Of a DNA stretch of 64,000 nucleotides, positions 34,655 through 46,100 are shown piece by piece; positions within the stretch are counted from its first letter, which is position 1, and the number at the start of each line of letters is the position of its first letter. The DNA lies in assembly GCA_021018995.1 (NCBI GenBank), contig CM037593.1:9390088-9454087 (forward strand), read 5' to 3'. The translations under genes and the position numbers were made by a program. A model generated the notes under the pieces. That model worked only from the letters and a program-made list of their open reading frames with translations, was not told where the DNA came from and made no database searches. This DNA is from Chloranthus sessilifolius. Its lineage: Eukaryota > Streptophyta > Magnoliopsida > Chloranthales > Chloranthaceae.

Positions 34655-37342
34655 TGTAATAGCCCGAAAAATCACGCTAAACTATGACCTCGGGATCCGT
34701 GCCCGATCGGTCATAGGTTTGACCAAATGGAAGTCCAATAGTTAGCATGAGGTGTGATGAACGGATGAGATGTGATAAACTTAATGTCAATACGGTGTGT
34801 GTTGTAAATGTGAAGTCGCATACACCTATCGCGGTGTATGTGTTCAACACACACAAGTGAGAAAAGGGATAAAAAGGGTTTAATAACCTTAGAGGTGTAT
34901 TTTGGTTGTTGAAGGAGAGTAAAGAAGAGAGAGAGAGAGAGAGAGAAAAGTAAGAGAGGAGTTATTGCAACTAATTGGAGGGGGGATTCAAGAGATAAAA
35001 GCCGGATTCAACGCGATTTGGATCTGTTAGAGCCAAAGCTGGAAACCCTAGCCTTCCAACTATTTGATTGAAATCAACTTGAGATCTATTCAAGGTAAAA
35101 TTTTTGTAAATAAAATGCATAGATTATAGGGGTTAAGTTGTGATTGAATGTGGGTTAAATCATAGGATAATGGCTTAGAAAAATAGAGGAAAAAGTATGA
35201 AAGAAGATTGGGAAGAACAGCTCGAAAAGGGGCTGAATCTGACAATTTCGATTAATCGAAATTGGGTTTCAATTAATCGAAATTGGCTAGGAAGTTGAAA
35301 GGTCATACGACCCCGATTTCGATTAATCGAAATTGATTTCGATTAATCAACTTTGGATTTCGATTAATCGATTTGGGGATCGATTAATCGACTGAGAACC
35401 TCCAGTGGACCCCAGGGGTTGGAGGAAATGACTTGAGGAAAAATCGACTAATCGAAATGGGATTTCGATTAATCGATTTTAGTTTTCGATTAATCGATTT
35501 GAGATCGATTAATCAACTTGTGAAACTTCATGTTGACCGAGGGTCGACTTTGCCAAAGAAGAATTTGATTAATGAAATTGGATTCAGTGTCGAATGAAAA
35601 CTTCATTTATTCGAGCGAGGATCGACTTTGCGAAAAGAAGAATTTCGATTAATCGAAATTGGATTCGATTAATCGAATGAAAACTCGACTGTTCGAACTG
35701 AGGATCGACTTTGCGAAAAGGAGAATTTCGATTAATCGAAATTGGATTCGATTAATCGAATGAAAGCTCGACTGTTCGAACTGAGGATCGACCTTGCGAA
35801 ACAGAGAATTTCGATTAATCGAAATTACTTCAATTAATCGATATTGACCTTCGATTAATCGATTTTGGAATTCGATTAATCGACTGAGATAAATTATGTT
35901 GACTTTTAGGTTTGACTTTAAGATTCTTGGAGGGTCTTATACCTTCTTTATTGCATCATTTGTGATGTGTTTCACCTGTTATGTGGTACCATAGGTGGTA
36001 CGTGTGGACTAGTGTACAAGGAGCCACGTGGGACCTTGATGCATTGATCAAATGAAGACTTGAGGTAGGGAACACCTTGAACATGTACTTTATTTTACAA
36101 GAGCATGTATGTAGTGATATAGATTTCCATTCAAATGTTTAATTGCTTAAGAATTGTGAAAAGTGTATGTGCGTATGACATCCATAAGAGAAATTCTAAT
36201 AAGCCATCCCCAGGGGATGAAGAAGTAAAAGAGATGAGAGCATCAGGTGTGATGCAAGTAAATGGATGCATCCCAGGGATGTATCCAAGGATTGAATCAT
36301 GTTTGATAGGGCCTAACTGATATAAGATAGCACATTTACACGGTGAATAACTATATGTAAGGCACCGATATTTTTGTTATTTGAGGTGCGTGTTTGGATA
36401 TCCACGACGACGGCGGGATATCCGTGACCCGATCTGGTGGAAACCGTAGGCCAGTGAGGAGGCTTATCCATACATAGTAAGCACACCCCAGGGGTGTTGA
36501 TTGAGACAAGTGAAACCCCGCCACCAATCCCCAGGGGAAAGGGGCTTGGGTACTATTGGTATTCCCAGGGAATACGGTTAAAACTGTCTATATAGATGAC
36601 GATGATGGGTATCTCATCGGGGCTCGATGCTATATTGCTCGGGGATTACTTAAGTTGAAAGTTTAAGTTTTGCTTTAGGCCTTTTCAGCATCATTCATGA
36701 GTAAATGAAAATACAAGTAATCAACAGTAAAACGAAATGCTTTTTAACTGTTTCATTAACAACTGCATAGATACTTCATGCATGACATATCATGGAATAT
36801 ATGTGAGTTATAATTTATATGTTCAACCGTGTTTGTTCCCTATTGAGCTAGGATGTAGCTCACCCTATAGACTATACGTCGCAGGTCCACTACTAGCAGC
36901 TGCCGAGGCTTGGGAGGCCGATCCCGTGAGTGGGACCTTCTTGAGGTGAAGAGTTGGAGCCACCTCCAGAGGACTTCTTCTAGAGGACTCCGTTGTGCCA
37001 CTTTGAGGGATTTTAGAGAGAGTTTTTGTACGGCTTGGTATGTCAAGCCTTGATTCTGTTTAAACCATGTATATATATATAGATGGGATTATTCTTTTGG
37101 GGCGAACCATCCGTGATGATTGCTATCATCGATGCTTCGGATCGGTTCTCCATTCATGTAGAGGCATGAGGGTAGAACTGTCTTTTGGAGAGTTAATTAA
37201 TATAGATTCAAATTCCGCAATTTCGTTTATTATTTTATTGCAATGCTTGATATACCAGTGTTCCGTGCTTAGCTAAGGGGCACGGTCAAGATGATCGTGC
37301 TGATGGCACGGGTTTCGGGGTGTCGAAATTCGGGCTGTCACA
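34655..37342 (+). mobile_element. Solo LTR (2.69 kb) inserted in hAT element A
   Basis: It begins TGTAATAGCCCGAAAAATC and ends ATTCGGGCTGTCACA, i.e. TG...CA. A perfect 5-bp duplication GTGAA flanks it (34650-34654 and 37343-37347). Copy B has a single GTGAA at 52013-52017 with no insertion. There is no internal domain, second LTR or pol gene, so it is a solo LTR left by LTR-LTR recombination. Length and the GTAATAGCCCG start recall Gypsy chromovirus-type LTRs, an inference from style only. Confidence 0.85.
35245..35890. repeat. Array of TTCGATTAATCGAA palindromes within the solo LTR
   Basis: The palindrome TTCGATTAATCGAA and close variants (ATCGATTAATCGAC, TTCAATTAATCGAA) occur roughly 18 times in 650 bp, often in pairs about 20 bp apart. 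From about 35590 a unit of about 80 bp containing GAGGATCGACTTTGCGAAA and two palindromes is repeated three times. See findings. Confidence 0.85.
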
Positions 37343-37362
37343 GTGAATGACATATTAGGAAA

Positions 37363-37497
37363 CCACACTTTAAGAGTGTGAAATAAAAAAATTTAATTTA
37401 GCATTGATAGATCGTTTAAACAAAAAGTCCACACTTTAAGAGTGTGAAATAAAAAAATTTAATTTAGCATTGATAGATCGTTTAAACAAAAAAGTCC
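37363..37497. repeat. 66-bp tandem duplication in hAT element A
   Basis: CCACACTTTAAGAGTGTGAA starts at 37363 and again at 37429, each followed by the same AATTTAGCATTGATAGATCG stretch. The same doublet is in copy B at 52033-52166. ACACTTTAAGAGTGT is itself a palindrome. Confidence 0.85.
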
Positions 37498-37629
37498 ATC
37501 ACAAGCCCTTACTCCTTAAGCTAATTATCAAAAGAAACAAAATGGGGGGGGGAGGGTGGGTTGGGCTGAATTTAACAAAAAAATAGGATAGCGCTATTAG
37601 TTGGGCTTAATTTAACCAAAAAAAAAATA

Positions 37630-38041
37630 GGGTAGCGTTATTTACACCCGTTAAATTAAATTTGTGAAGAATGCACTCAATTCCACCATAAAAATCCGTT
37701 GGCTGTCTTGAATAAGATGATGGAGATGTTTTTCATCCCAATCTTCTACACAATAATTCTTGAGTTCATGGTGCACCTATCAGACAATCATATGTTGATT
37801 CCACATGGCAAACATACCCAAAAGTGATCGTTTGATAAGTATGACCACGATCACTTTTGGAGATGTGTGTCATGTGGAATCACGATCTGACCGTCTAATA
37901 GGTGCACCATGATCTCAAGATCTGTTGTGTGGAGGATTGGGATGAAAAATGATCTCAATCGCCTGATTCAAGCCGGTCTAAACTTTATGGTGGAAATGTG
38001 TGTGTTCTTAACAGGTTTAATGAGTATAAATAACATTACCC
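37630..38041. mobile_element. Long-palindrome MITE inside hAT element A
   Basis: The left end GGGTAGCGTTATTTACACCC and right end GAGTATAAATAACATTACCC are inverted relatives. Inner arms pair around CCATAAAAATCCG/CTTTATGGTGGAA and the CTTGAGTTCATGGTGCACC core. It also occurs in copy B at 52302-52713, so it was there before the hAT copies separated. Confidence 0.7.
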
Positions 38042-39642
38042 ATATTTATATGAGTATCTTTGCTACCCATATTTATCTGAGTATCTTTGTTCGCGCTTAC
38101 TTCAGAAACCTACTGCAACCCATTGACATCTTGAGATCAGACAATGAAGATTATTTTTCGGCCAATCTTCCACACAATGTGGCACCCATTTCGAGGATCA
38201 TGTATCACATAACTTGGACAAGATCAATGAGGTACCATTCAAAAAATTTAGGCATGATCCAATACATATCCACTGTTGAAAATGTGGTATAAGGTGCTCA
38301 ACGTATCGGTGTTATTCTGTCATTCTGTCATTGACTCAACAAATTGTATCGGTGTTATTCTGTCATTGACCCATCAAATTGTAAACACCCATTTTCGGCC
38401 CTCCTAACTAAATTGACATGATATTCAAGTTATTTGGTGCCCAGACACACATTAATAGATTGAGGAAGCTTGTAATGACATGAGATGAGATCCCTCAAAG
38501 TTTAGAGGCGAAATCTCATTATTCATATTTTCTAGGCAAAATTATGACACGAGAAAATCATTAGCTCGCGTGCTTTAAAGTATATATTTTTGTTTCCTGC
38601 AGGTTCTTATCTCTTGGATTTCTTAATTAGACTAGATAGGCGCGTGAGTGTTATAAATAAAAAATATAACTTGTAAAAAATTAAATTAAATTTATCTTAC
38701 GCCCCCGCTGAATGAAAATCCTGGTTCCGCAACTGGATGGGATCATTGCTGGAATTGCTCTTGCAGATATGATATTTAACCAGGTTGATCCTTTATTGAA
38801 GGTAAAACTGATGGGCTACATGTAGGTTGAACATTAAAAAAAAAATTAGGTCATAAATTTCTAGGTCGCTGTTTAATGTAATTTTGACTATAGGTTGAGT
38901 GGACTCAGAAGGATGGAGACCCTATTTGTAAAGGCGTACAGTTTGGTAAAGTGTATGGTAAGCATATTGGTAAATAATTCAATATTGAATTTGTTTTTGG
39001 AAGGATTGCAAAATGCTACTTATAGATTTTTATTTTTTTTACTTATTTATTAAATTTTATTTTATTTTTTAATGTTTGTTGTGGTAATATATGAATAGGG
39101 CGTGCTCATAACATAGTTGTGGCAGAAAGGGTTGTGCTCAATTTTATGCAGAGAATGAGTGAAATAGCAACACTTACTAAGGTATATCTCCCATGCAATT
39201 TTAATAAGAAATCATTCATTAAGATATATGTAGAGCTGAATTTATGTTTATTCAAATTAAGCTGTGTTGGAGATGCATGTTGGATCCATGTATCAGACTA
39301 TGTCGACAGGACTATGAGCCTTTTTTAAACAAAAAGAGGTAGCCTTTTTATGTTTATTCAAATTAAGTTTTGTTCGATCTTAATCTCATTTCACAAATAC
39401 ACATAATTCCTATGATATTTTTACGGAAGAAATTAGCTACCTCTTTTTGTTTATTGGATTGGTCAAGGCCTCTGATGTTGCAAAAAGCAACATTCATTGG
39501 GAATCTGCAGGGGATTGGATGGGATTGCTAGGCCTCGGTCTAGTAATTGACGTGGCCAATGACTTTTTAGGATTTTGTTTTGTCGCCTTCTGATTAAGTT
39601 TCGTGTGAACCTTATCTTTTTAATAAGCTCACTTAGTAAAAC

Positions 39643-40033
39643 CTCTTCCTTGGACAGGAAGGGTCAGCAAGTTCAGAGATGTTGAAACGGGCCACAACTT
39701 GATTCGATGGGGTTATATCGGTAATATGTTGTAGCAGTTCAAACGGATTCGAGCTCGCGATCGGAGGCGGCACAATTGGCTGCTGAAATGAGGAAGTTTG
39801 CTCGGCTGGGAACTGTTGCCTATTTGATACATGCCTCTCAAGAGTACAATTCCTATTCTCGTTGGCACAATAAGCAGAATTGGGAAACTCACCTTCCACA
39901 ATTGGTAGGAAAGCTGGCGAGATATTAGTGTGGGAGCTATTGCCCAATGTCGAAACCAGCGATTGGAATTGAGCTCCATTCTCCATAGCGCCATCAATGC
40001 AAGGACACTTTATTTCGCGCCAATTCTTCTATA
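39643..40033 (-). pseudogene. Exon-like ORF of unknown origin, antisense to the other captured fragments
   Basis: On the minus strand, an acceptor-like CTATAG is followed by an open frame of about 130 codons: KNWREIKCPCIDGAMENGAQ, FQSLVSTLGNSSHTNISPAF, a Gln/Ser/Pro-rich middle, and ITPSNQVVARFNISELADPS CPRKR. A possible donor (GTTTTA) precedes the stop. The composition resembles the low-complexity tail of a plant regulatory protein, but I do not recognise the family. Its place between QPT exons and the CACTA right end suggests a third captured fragment. Confidence 0.4.
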
Positions 40034-40494
40034 GACACCATCAGCAGAGTGTGGTCACTGAAGCTGTTGTTGCCATTAGATGGAGTATATGAAGTTAACA
40101 ACCATCTGATTAGTGATTGATTTTGACTGTTGCCTTCCTAATGCTCAACTTGCTCGTGAAAAGATATGTAGATAGAAGCTTCTTTTTTTAATATTTAAAA
40201 CAGGTAGGAATAAATTTTGGATACTATCATTTTTTTTTTTTTTGCTTGGAGAAAATTATACGATTTTTAGAAGTAAATGTGGGTGCTGTATGGGATGTTG
40301 GTTTACACATAAAACTAAATCTGGCCATTAGATTGTGAATGTATTACTCACTAATGCATGATCAGGTGGCATTGACGTCAACTTGTGTTCTTGTAAGATT
40401 TAAAATTCGAATTATATTACTGCTACCGAGTCGGGACAGGTCTGGTATAAACATGGCAGTGGCAGTTTTTTAATTGCCACTACTAGTTCACTAC

Positions 40495-40666
40495 TATTAA
40501 AAATTTAGCGGCAGTTTTTAGTAAAAGCTGCCGCTAATACCCTCAGTGTCAGTTGTAAAAATTGTCGTTAAAACAGTGTAGCGACAGCACTGAGGGTATT
40601 AGCGGCAGTTTTTTAGTTAATAGCGGCAGTTTTTGGCTGCCGCTAATAGTCTTATTTTTTGTAGTG
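40495..40666. repeat. CACTA right subterminal hairpin region
   Basis: Repeated TAGCGGCAGTTTTT words face inverted AGCTGCCGCTAATA words, forming several hairpins up to the terminal CTTATTTTTTGTAGTG. Such subterminal repeats are the binding sites of the element's accessory protein in studied CACTA elements. The role here is by analogy. Confidence 0.75.
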
Positions 40667-41034
40667 AATCAAAGTTGCCTCCAAACATGAAATCATGAAA
40701 AATAACTTCTACACATATGACACTACTTTGGCCTCATAATTTGATACCGTATAAGTTAATGTGGTGATCATCTAAATTGAATTTTTTACCTTTAAAAATT
40801 ATTATTTTCATCACCCTTAAAAGCTAACAAGTTCACCAAAATGAAGAGCTATCATGCCTTGTCTAAATTCTTTATAGCCCTTCATTTCTCCTTTTTCCTC
40901 CTTTTATCTTTTGATCACAAGATATAGTGTGGGATACATATCAGCATAACGGCTGGTCGTTGACCGATACCTGTTCGATATATCGGATACATATCCATTA
41001 GAAATCGAAGCACCTTTTTATACCTTTATAATAT

Positions 41035-41097
<63 letters not shown>

Positions 41098-42387
41098 ATT
41101 TTTTTGTTTTGGAGTAAAGTATATTTTTGGTATTTTGTTCGGGTCATATCCAATCATATCGGTCGATTTGACTATATATGGTCCGGTATTTGACCATTTT
41201 GATCCAATTTTTGACCTCATAGTAAATCGGGGTGTTTGTCGGTATCGGATAAAGCCTAACCCGCTATAGATCAGCTCATACGTATGGGATATAGCGGATA
41301 TTTAAAACCATGATCACAACTTTAAGAAAGTTTTTTTTTTTTTTTTATAATAGAAAGTTTCCTCTTGATACAACACATTTGGGGCAAAAAATGGTACTAT
41401 ATTTTAAAAAGGTAAATTTACCATAATAACTCTCTTTCGGAAAATAATGACGATTTTATAATTATTTAAAATATTTTATCAAAGAGGGAAGTTTTTATAA
41501 AATATTTACCCACACGGCTATCTATCTTATGTAGCACATGACTAGACTACCTCTATATTAAGGCTTTAAGATGTAAATTATGAGTAAATATGTAATTTTG
41601 TAATTGGAGGTATCATTTTTATTTTATTTTTTAAGAATTGGAGGTATATTTTTGAGATACTTTTTTAGTAAATGTTTTTGGATAAAACCTATATTGATAT
41701 TATTTTTAAAATGATATGAAATTATTATTATTTTGAATATTGGTTTCCTGGTTGGTCATGTGCCCTTTTCAGAGATTAGGAAAAATTTAGGAGGGATTTA
41801 GAAAAAGAGTTAGGAGGAAGGAGATTTTAGAAAATTTCCCAATAATCAAAGATATATGCCAAACTATTTAAATGGATAAAGCCTTTAGAAGCATTTGATG
41901 AGGATGGCCTCACTTCTACTACGCTTTTCCACAAGTCATGAATACATGAGTATGGGAACCATCTAATCAAAGTGCTTTAGTATTAACCATTCTTTATTTC
42001 TACTTTGTGATTGATATTAAAGTCATCTGATTTTACTTATTTATTTATTATTATGCTATACAGCATCTGATGAGATGGTTCTAATCAAGGTATCAAAATT
42101 GGTCTCGAGTATTGATTTGCCTAAGGTCAATATGACTCGGCCGATTCCGATACCAAAAAAAGAAAAAAGAAAAAAGAAAATTGAACGTTTCGGCCGAAAT
42201 TGAGACACATCGATAGGGCCCATCCCTACCCATTTTTGAGCGATAGCCTTAAGATTTTAGGATTGGGTGAGACGGGCAGATGGGCCAACCTCACTTTATT
42301 GACAGCTTCAGAGATTGCGATCCAGAAGACATACCTAAAAAGTGATATAAAAAAATATGCATCATAACTTAAAAAGATTCTTTCCCC

Positions 42388-42516
42388 CAAGGTTCAAAAT
42401 TTCGAATTTCAATTCGGTTTCAGAGGGGACCGAAACCGAAATTTTGGTCGAAAATTTCAATCCCATACAAATTCTAATCGAAATTTCGGTCATTTCGGCT
42501 GAAATTTTGATCCTTG
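42388..42516. mobile_element. CAAGG-type hAT-like MITE specific to copy 2
   Basis: Ends CAAGGTTCAAAATTTCG and GAAATTTTGATCCTTG, flanked by CTTTCCCC and CTTCCCCC (7 of 8). Copy 1 has the empty site GATGCTTCCCCTATTCAT at about 12403-12420. Confidence 0.88.
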
Positions 42517-42846
42517 CTTCCCCCTATTCATATAAAGTGGTCGTATGAACTAGTCTCAAACTTATTTATTTGTGAACTAGTCTCAAATTTATTTATTTTT
42601 AATTTTTATTCTTTTTAGTATATGACATAGACGAGATGTAGTGCTTCTGTAAATTTAACGTAGAGTTGCCGATACATGTCAGCTCCGCTACGTATCAGAT
42701 ATCGGTATCTCCATTGGCCGATATGGGCCCATATCAGTCGAAACCTCCTAAATTTTTTTTTCTTTTTTAATACACGGATAGGTATCAGTATCAGCCAATT
42801 CGTATTGGTCCTACATGGACCGATACTCAAGTTCATACCGTGATTT

Positions 42847-43226
42847 GCACCAGTTTTTCCTTTGAAGAGGACATGCTCTTTCATCAGGGAAAAAATCATT
42901 GACTTCCTTGAATCAGACAATGGAGATCGTTTTTCGTCCCAATCTTCCACACAATCGATCTTCAAATCATGTCGCACCTATCAAATGGCCAGACCTTGAT
43001 TTCACATGGCACACATCCTCAAAAGTGATCGTCTGATAGGTACAACCATGGTCATGGTCAGTTTTGGGGATGCGTGTCAAGTGGAATCAATATCTGACTG
43101 TCTGATAAGTGCGCCATGATCTCAAGATCTATTGTGTAGAAGATTGGGTCAAAAAATGATCTCCATTTTCTTGTTAAAGGCTTCTTTACTATGAGTGTGT
43201 TCTCTTGACACAAAAAACTGGTGTTG
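42847..43226. mobile_element. Long-palindrome MITE, copy 2 orthologue of 12918-13297
   Basis: It has the same inverted arms as in copy 1 (GCACCAGTTTTTCCTTTGAAG and AAAAAACTGGTGT). It is shared by both segment copies, so it is older than their separation. The minus-strand ORF here is repeat translation. Confidence 0.7.
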
Positions 43227-43285
43227 AATGAGCCCTCCAAAGAGAAAATCTCCCATACCCTTTAACCCGCTAAAACCTCTTAACA

Positions 43286-44349
43286 CTCTTTCTCTCTCCG
43301 TGCATCTCATAAACGTGCAACTCATAGGTATTGTATAGATATTTATGATGTGTATGTTTGACTTAATTAGATGTATTTAAACACTCATTTCATTTAGTTT
43401 GAAGGTAATATAATAATAATTAAAACGTGACTCGCATTTTACTCGCACTTTGCTTTCTTCCTAGCATTAACAAAATATTCTTGGTAAATTTGTGTAAAGA
43501 AGTTTTAGGGGCGTGAGTCATGTGATATCAACATTCGAATTATCTTAAGATCTATAGTGAGGGGAATTGGAACAACAAACAATCTCTATCATTTTATTCT
43601 GATTAATTATTTTCGTCCAGAAAAAATTGTGTCGTACTTACTAATAAACTAATAAACGTGTGAGAATACCCATACGAAAATAGGGTGCCCAAGTCCATCT
43701 AACCTAGTTCAATAGTTAGGGCCCCATTTTAAGAACTCCCCTAGGAACTTCAAAATTAGGACTGTCAACGGGCTGAGTCAGGGCCGGCCTTGAAACCTAG
43801 CCCGGCCCTCACTTAGGTGGGCTTTGTGTTCAACCCTAGTCTAATCTAGGTGGGCGGGGCTTTAAGCTTTGTTGTTTATAGTTATCTTCTTGAAAAGTTA
43901 TAAATATTTTTTTGCTCCAGATAAAGACAAATTGACCGAGGGGAAAAAAATCTTTAGAACCTTCATTATTAATGAGATTAAAAAATTCTCATGCACTTAC
44001 ATTATTACATTAATATATATATATATATATATATATGACATCTGATTTAAATTGCATGATCTATAGATTCTTAGTTGATAAGATTGGCATGAAATATGAT
44101 CTTCATCATGTGATTAAATATAGTCAAAGGTTATTATTTGATTCAATGGTTGACAACAATAGATTATATGGTAAATATCGTGTTTTGCTCTAATCTTATC
44201 TACTAAGGATTTATAGATCATAAACTTTAAATCAAACGGCCCAGATTGTCTTTTCACATGTCACATGTCCCTAAAATACCGTCTTTTTTAACCTCGGTGC
44301 AATCACTTAAAAAACGAGTGCAAGTAATGGCTCCCTTAATAAAATATGA

Positions 44350-44395
<46 letters not shown>

Positions 44396-44485
44396 TTGCC
44401 ATATATTTTAAGTATATATTAAAATAGAAATTAAAAATATTATTTTAAAGGAGGAGTAGCTAAAACAGCTATCTTTGTTAGAAAC
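43286..44485. other. Intergenic; Mutator-like MITE remnant
   Basis: A TA microsatellite lies at about 44014-44036. At about 44038-44335 there is a remnant of the 10579-type MITE ending GTGCAAGTAATGGCTCCC. A CT repeat lies at about 44357-44392. No gene. Confidence 0.5.
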
Positions 44486-46100
44486 TGTCACGACCCAGAA
44501 TCCTAGTTGATCTCAAGGGCCTAGAATTCCGTGTTATAACACCGCACGCTTATTAAGGCGATAAGCGGACATACATATCTTATATAAAATGAGGCTCCCA
44601 AAAATCGTGAATCAAATTTTTTTCTCATATTAAAATTTCTCTTCAATAAGCTTACATTGAATTTTGAGTCCATTAAACAAACTGACCAAAAATAGAGGTT
44701 TGGTCAACTACTAGAAGATCTTTCTAAATAATTAACATATACCTGACGTTGTCTAGCTGATCATCTAAGTCGTCACCCTTATAATCCGTATCATCTTCCA
44801 ATGCATCAAGTCCATCGAGCAGTATAGTCCATATCTTTACCTGCAGCTGTTAGTTTTTTGTGGGGTGAGTTTACTCAGTCACGTAAACTCAATGGGTTGC
44901 ACAATCGATCCACCACAATCTACCCAAGTGATCGTGGGTGCAACCTTGTGAGTGAAGGTGAATCCTTTAAATTTCATATAAACAGCATAAAAAGTTCTCA
45001 TAATCATTACATAACTATAAAACTATAAAACTGAAGTAATATAATTTCAGCGCATATGATGCTTCTAATGCTTATACTTTTCTTACTTGTCTTATCAACT
45101 TAACGTACTTGACATATCAAAAGTCTTATTATTACTTCATACGCTTACACAACGTACTTCGTATCTTACTTATCTTATTTAAACGATCTGTGTCAGGATC
45201 GCTGCTCGAGCCTATCACGCGAGGTCCACGTGTAGAAAATCACCTATCCTCCATATCATAACATAAACCACCATCCAACCCGATGAGATTGCGCGCATAA
45301 AAATCAATATCCCCTTAAGTCGAGACACTGTTATATCATATTGTCCTTAAGACCGGTTTTGGCTGCAGACATTGAATCTTACGGTGGCACGTAAAACATG
45401 ACACGTGTAAAAATTTAATTCATGTTTAGCTGGCCTTCACAGCGTATTTTAACATATCATAATATTATTCGGTTCTGGGCTTAGGTCCCCACCCCGATAT
45501 CATATTTGTGTGGGCTTAAGTCCCCACTTTCTTAACATCTCATAGCTTATTATATTCATATTTCATCTTTTCTTAAACTAATTAGAATGGGTCATGATGC
45601 GATAGACTTCACTAACCACACTTTTCAAGGAACGGGTTCCGTAGTAACTTGGATGTACTTCGTGTGGCAACTCATACTTCTATAAAGGTGTTGCATCCGT
45701 ATATGGATACTTATATTCCAAGTTCCACGTGGCAGTGAAAGAAACCCTACCGTGACGAAGGTTTAAAAGTCATGTGTCGTATCTTATTCCTTTTTCTTAA
45801 CATACATATGCCCTAACGTACTTCTAACTGATGAATGTCACATAAAGCAAATGAAATATATAATAAGAAAGCATATAACCATAAAGGAAACTAATATTAC
45901 GCGTAAATCGAACGCATCGCTCATCATTAAGAGAGAGAAGAAGGCGACCTACAATGATGATACGTGCGTATTATAATACGTATCACCAAGTAATGTTAGA
46001 CTAGTCTCATCAGATAGATCATGTCGATCTGATGAAAATCGACTGGTCATTTGTGAAATTTGGCTAAGGATTGACTCTCGTGTGATTCACACAAGTTTTG
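44486..46100. mobile_element. Possible LTR retrotransposon remnant
   Basis: TGTCACGACCCAGAATCC at 44486 has the form of a plant LTR start. The following sequence has the non-coding, paragraph-like character of long LTRs (for example GAGTTTACTCAGTCACGTAA). I could not find the other end, a target duplication or pol sequence. Treat as provisional. Confidence 0.3.

Larger units (their letters stand above)
34067..38735. mobile_element. hAT-like element A, inserted in the captured QPT exon
   Basis: Ends CAGTGGCGGAACCA and TGGTTCCGCAACTG are inverted, flanked by GATGGGGT and GATGGGAT (34059-34066 and 38736-38743, 7 of 8 identical). Without the nested LTR it is about 2.0 kb and collinear with copy B at 51316-53406. 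No transposase is recognisable, so it is non-autonomous. Its interior includes a long-palindrome MITE and a 66-bp tandem duplication, both shared with copy B. Confidence 0.9.
33992..39181 (+). pseudogene. QPT: Captured fragment of quinolinate phosphoribosyltransferase (QPT/NadC), exon split by hAT insertion
   Basis: QPT converts quinolinate and PRPP to nicotinate mononucleotide in NAD synthesis. Exon A starts at 33992 with DVTCMVTVPADMEVEAQFLA then KEDG, and is interrupted at 34067 by the hAT-like element. It resumes after the target duplication at 38736 with IIAGIALADMIFNQVDPLLK up to 38801. Exon B (38894-38957) reads VEWTQKDGDPICKGVQFGKV then Y. Exon C (39099-39181) reads [20 protein letters not shown] then EIATLTK before GTATAT. 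These are consecutive pieces of the N-terminal half of the enzyme with normal splice sites. The catalytic barrel downstream is missing. The frame is open apart from the insertion, so capture was relatively recent. Confidence 0.92.
27832..40666 (+). mobile_element. CACTA (En/Spm) transposon, 12.8 kb, with captured host exons and nested insertions
   Basis: It starts CACTACAAAAATATTGCG at 27832 and ends TCTTATTTTTTGTAGTG at 40666. A 3-bp AAT duplication flanks it (27829-27831 and 40667-40669), as in CACTA elements. Subterminal AGCGGCAG hairpins are present at the right end. On the + strand it carries, in order: a TATA box, the tail of TNP2 (DUF4218 end and DUF4216), a Transposase_24 gene, MVD exons, and QPT exons. 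An unidentified exon-like ORF lies on the minus strand near the right end. The transposase core of TNP2 is deleted and the remaining genes have stops, so it is non-autonomous. Nested inside are an hAT-like element (34067-38735) and an LTR sequence (34655-37342). Confidence 0.92.
40697..43285. repeat. Duplicated repeat segment, copy 2 (paralogue at 8594-13365)
   Basis: Collinear with copy 1 from AACTTCTACACATATGACAC to AATGAGCCCTCCAAAGAG. It lacks four insertions present in copy 1, has lost the right part of the 11224-type MITE, and has gained one MITE (42388-42516). A (TA)n run lies at 41041-41091. No gene. Confidence 0.85.

Noticed and set aside
37909-38292. 127-codon ORF conserved at 52581-52964
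   Set aside because: The two ORFs are alike because they lie in two copies of the same hAT-like element. They run through a palindromic MITE, with no recognisable domain. Conservation by copy descent is not evidence of function.
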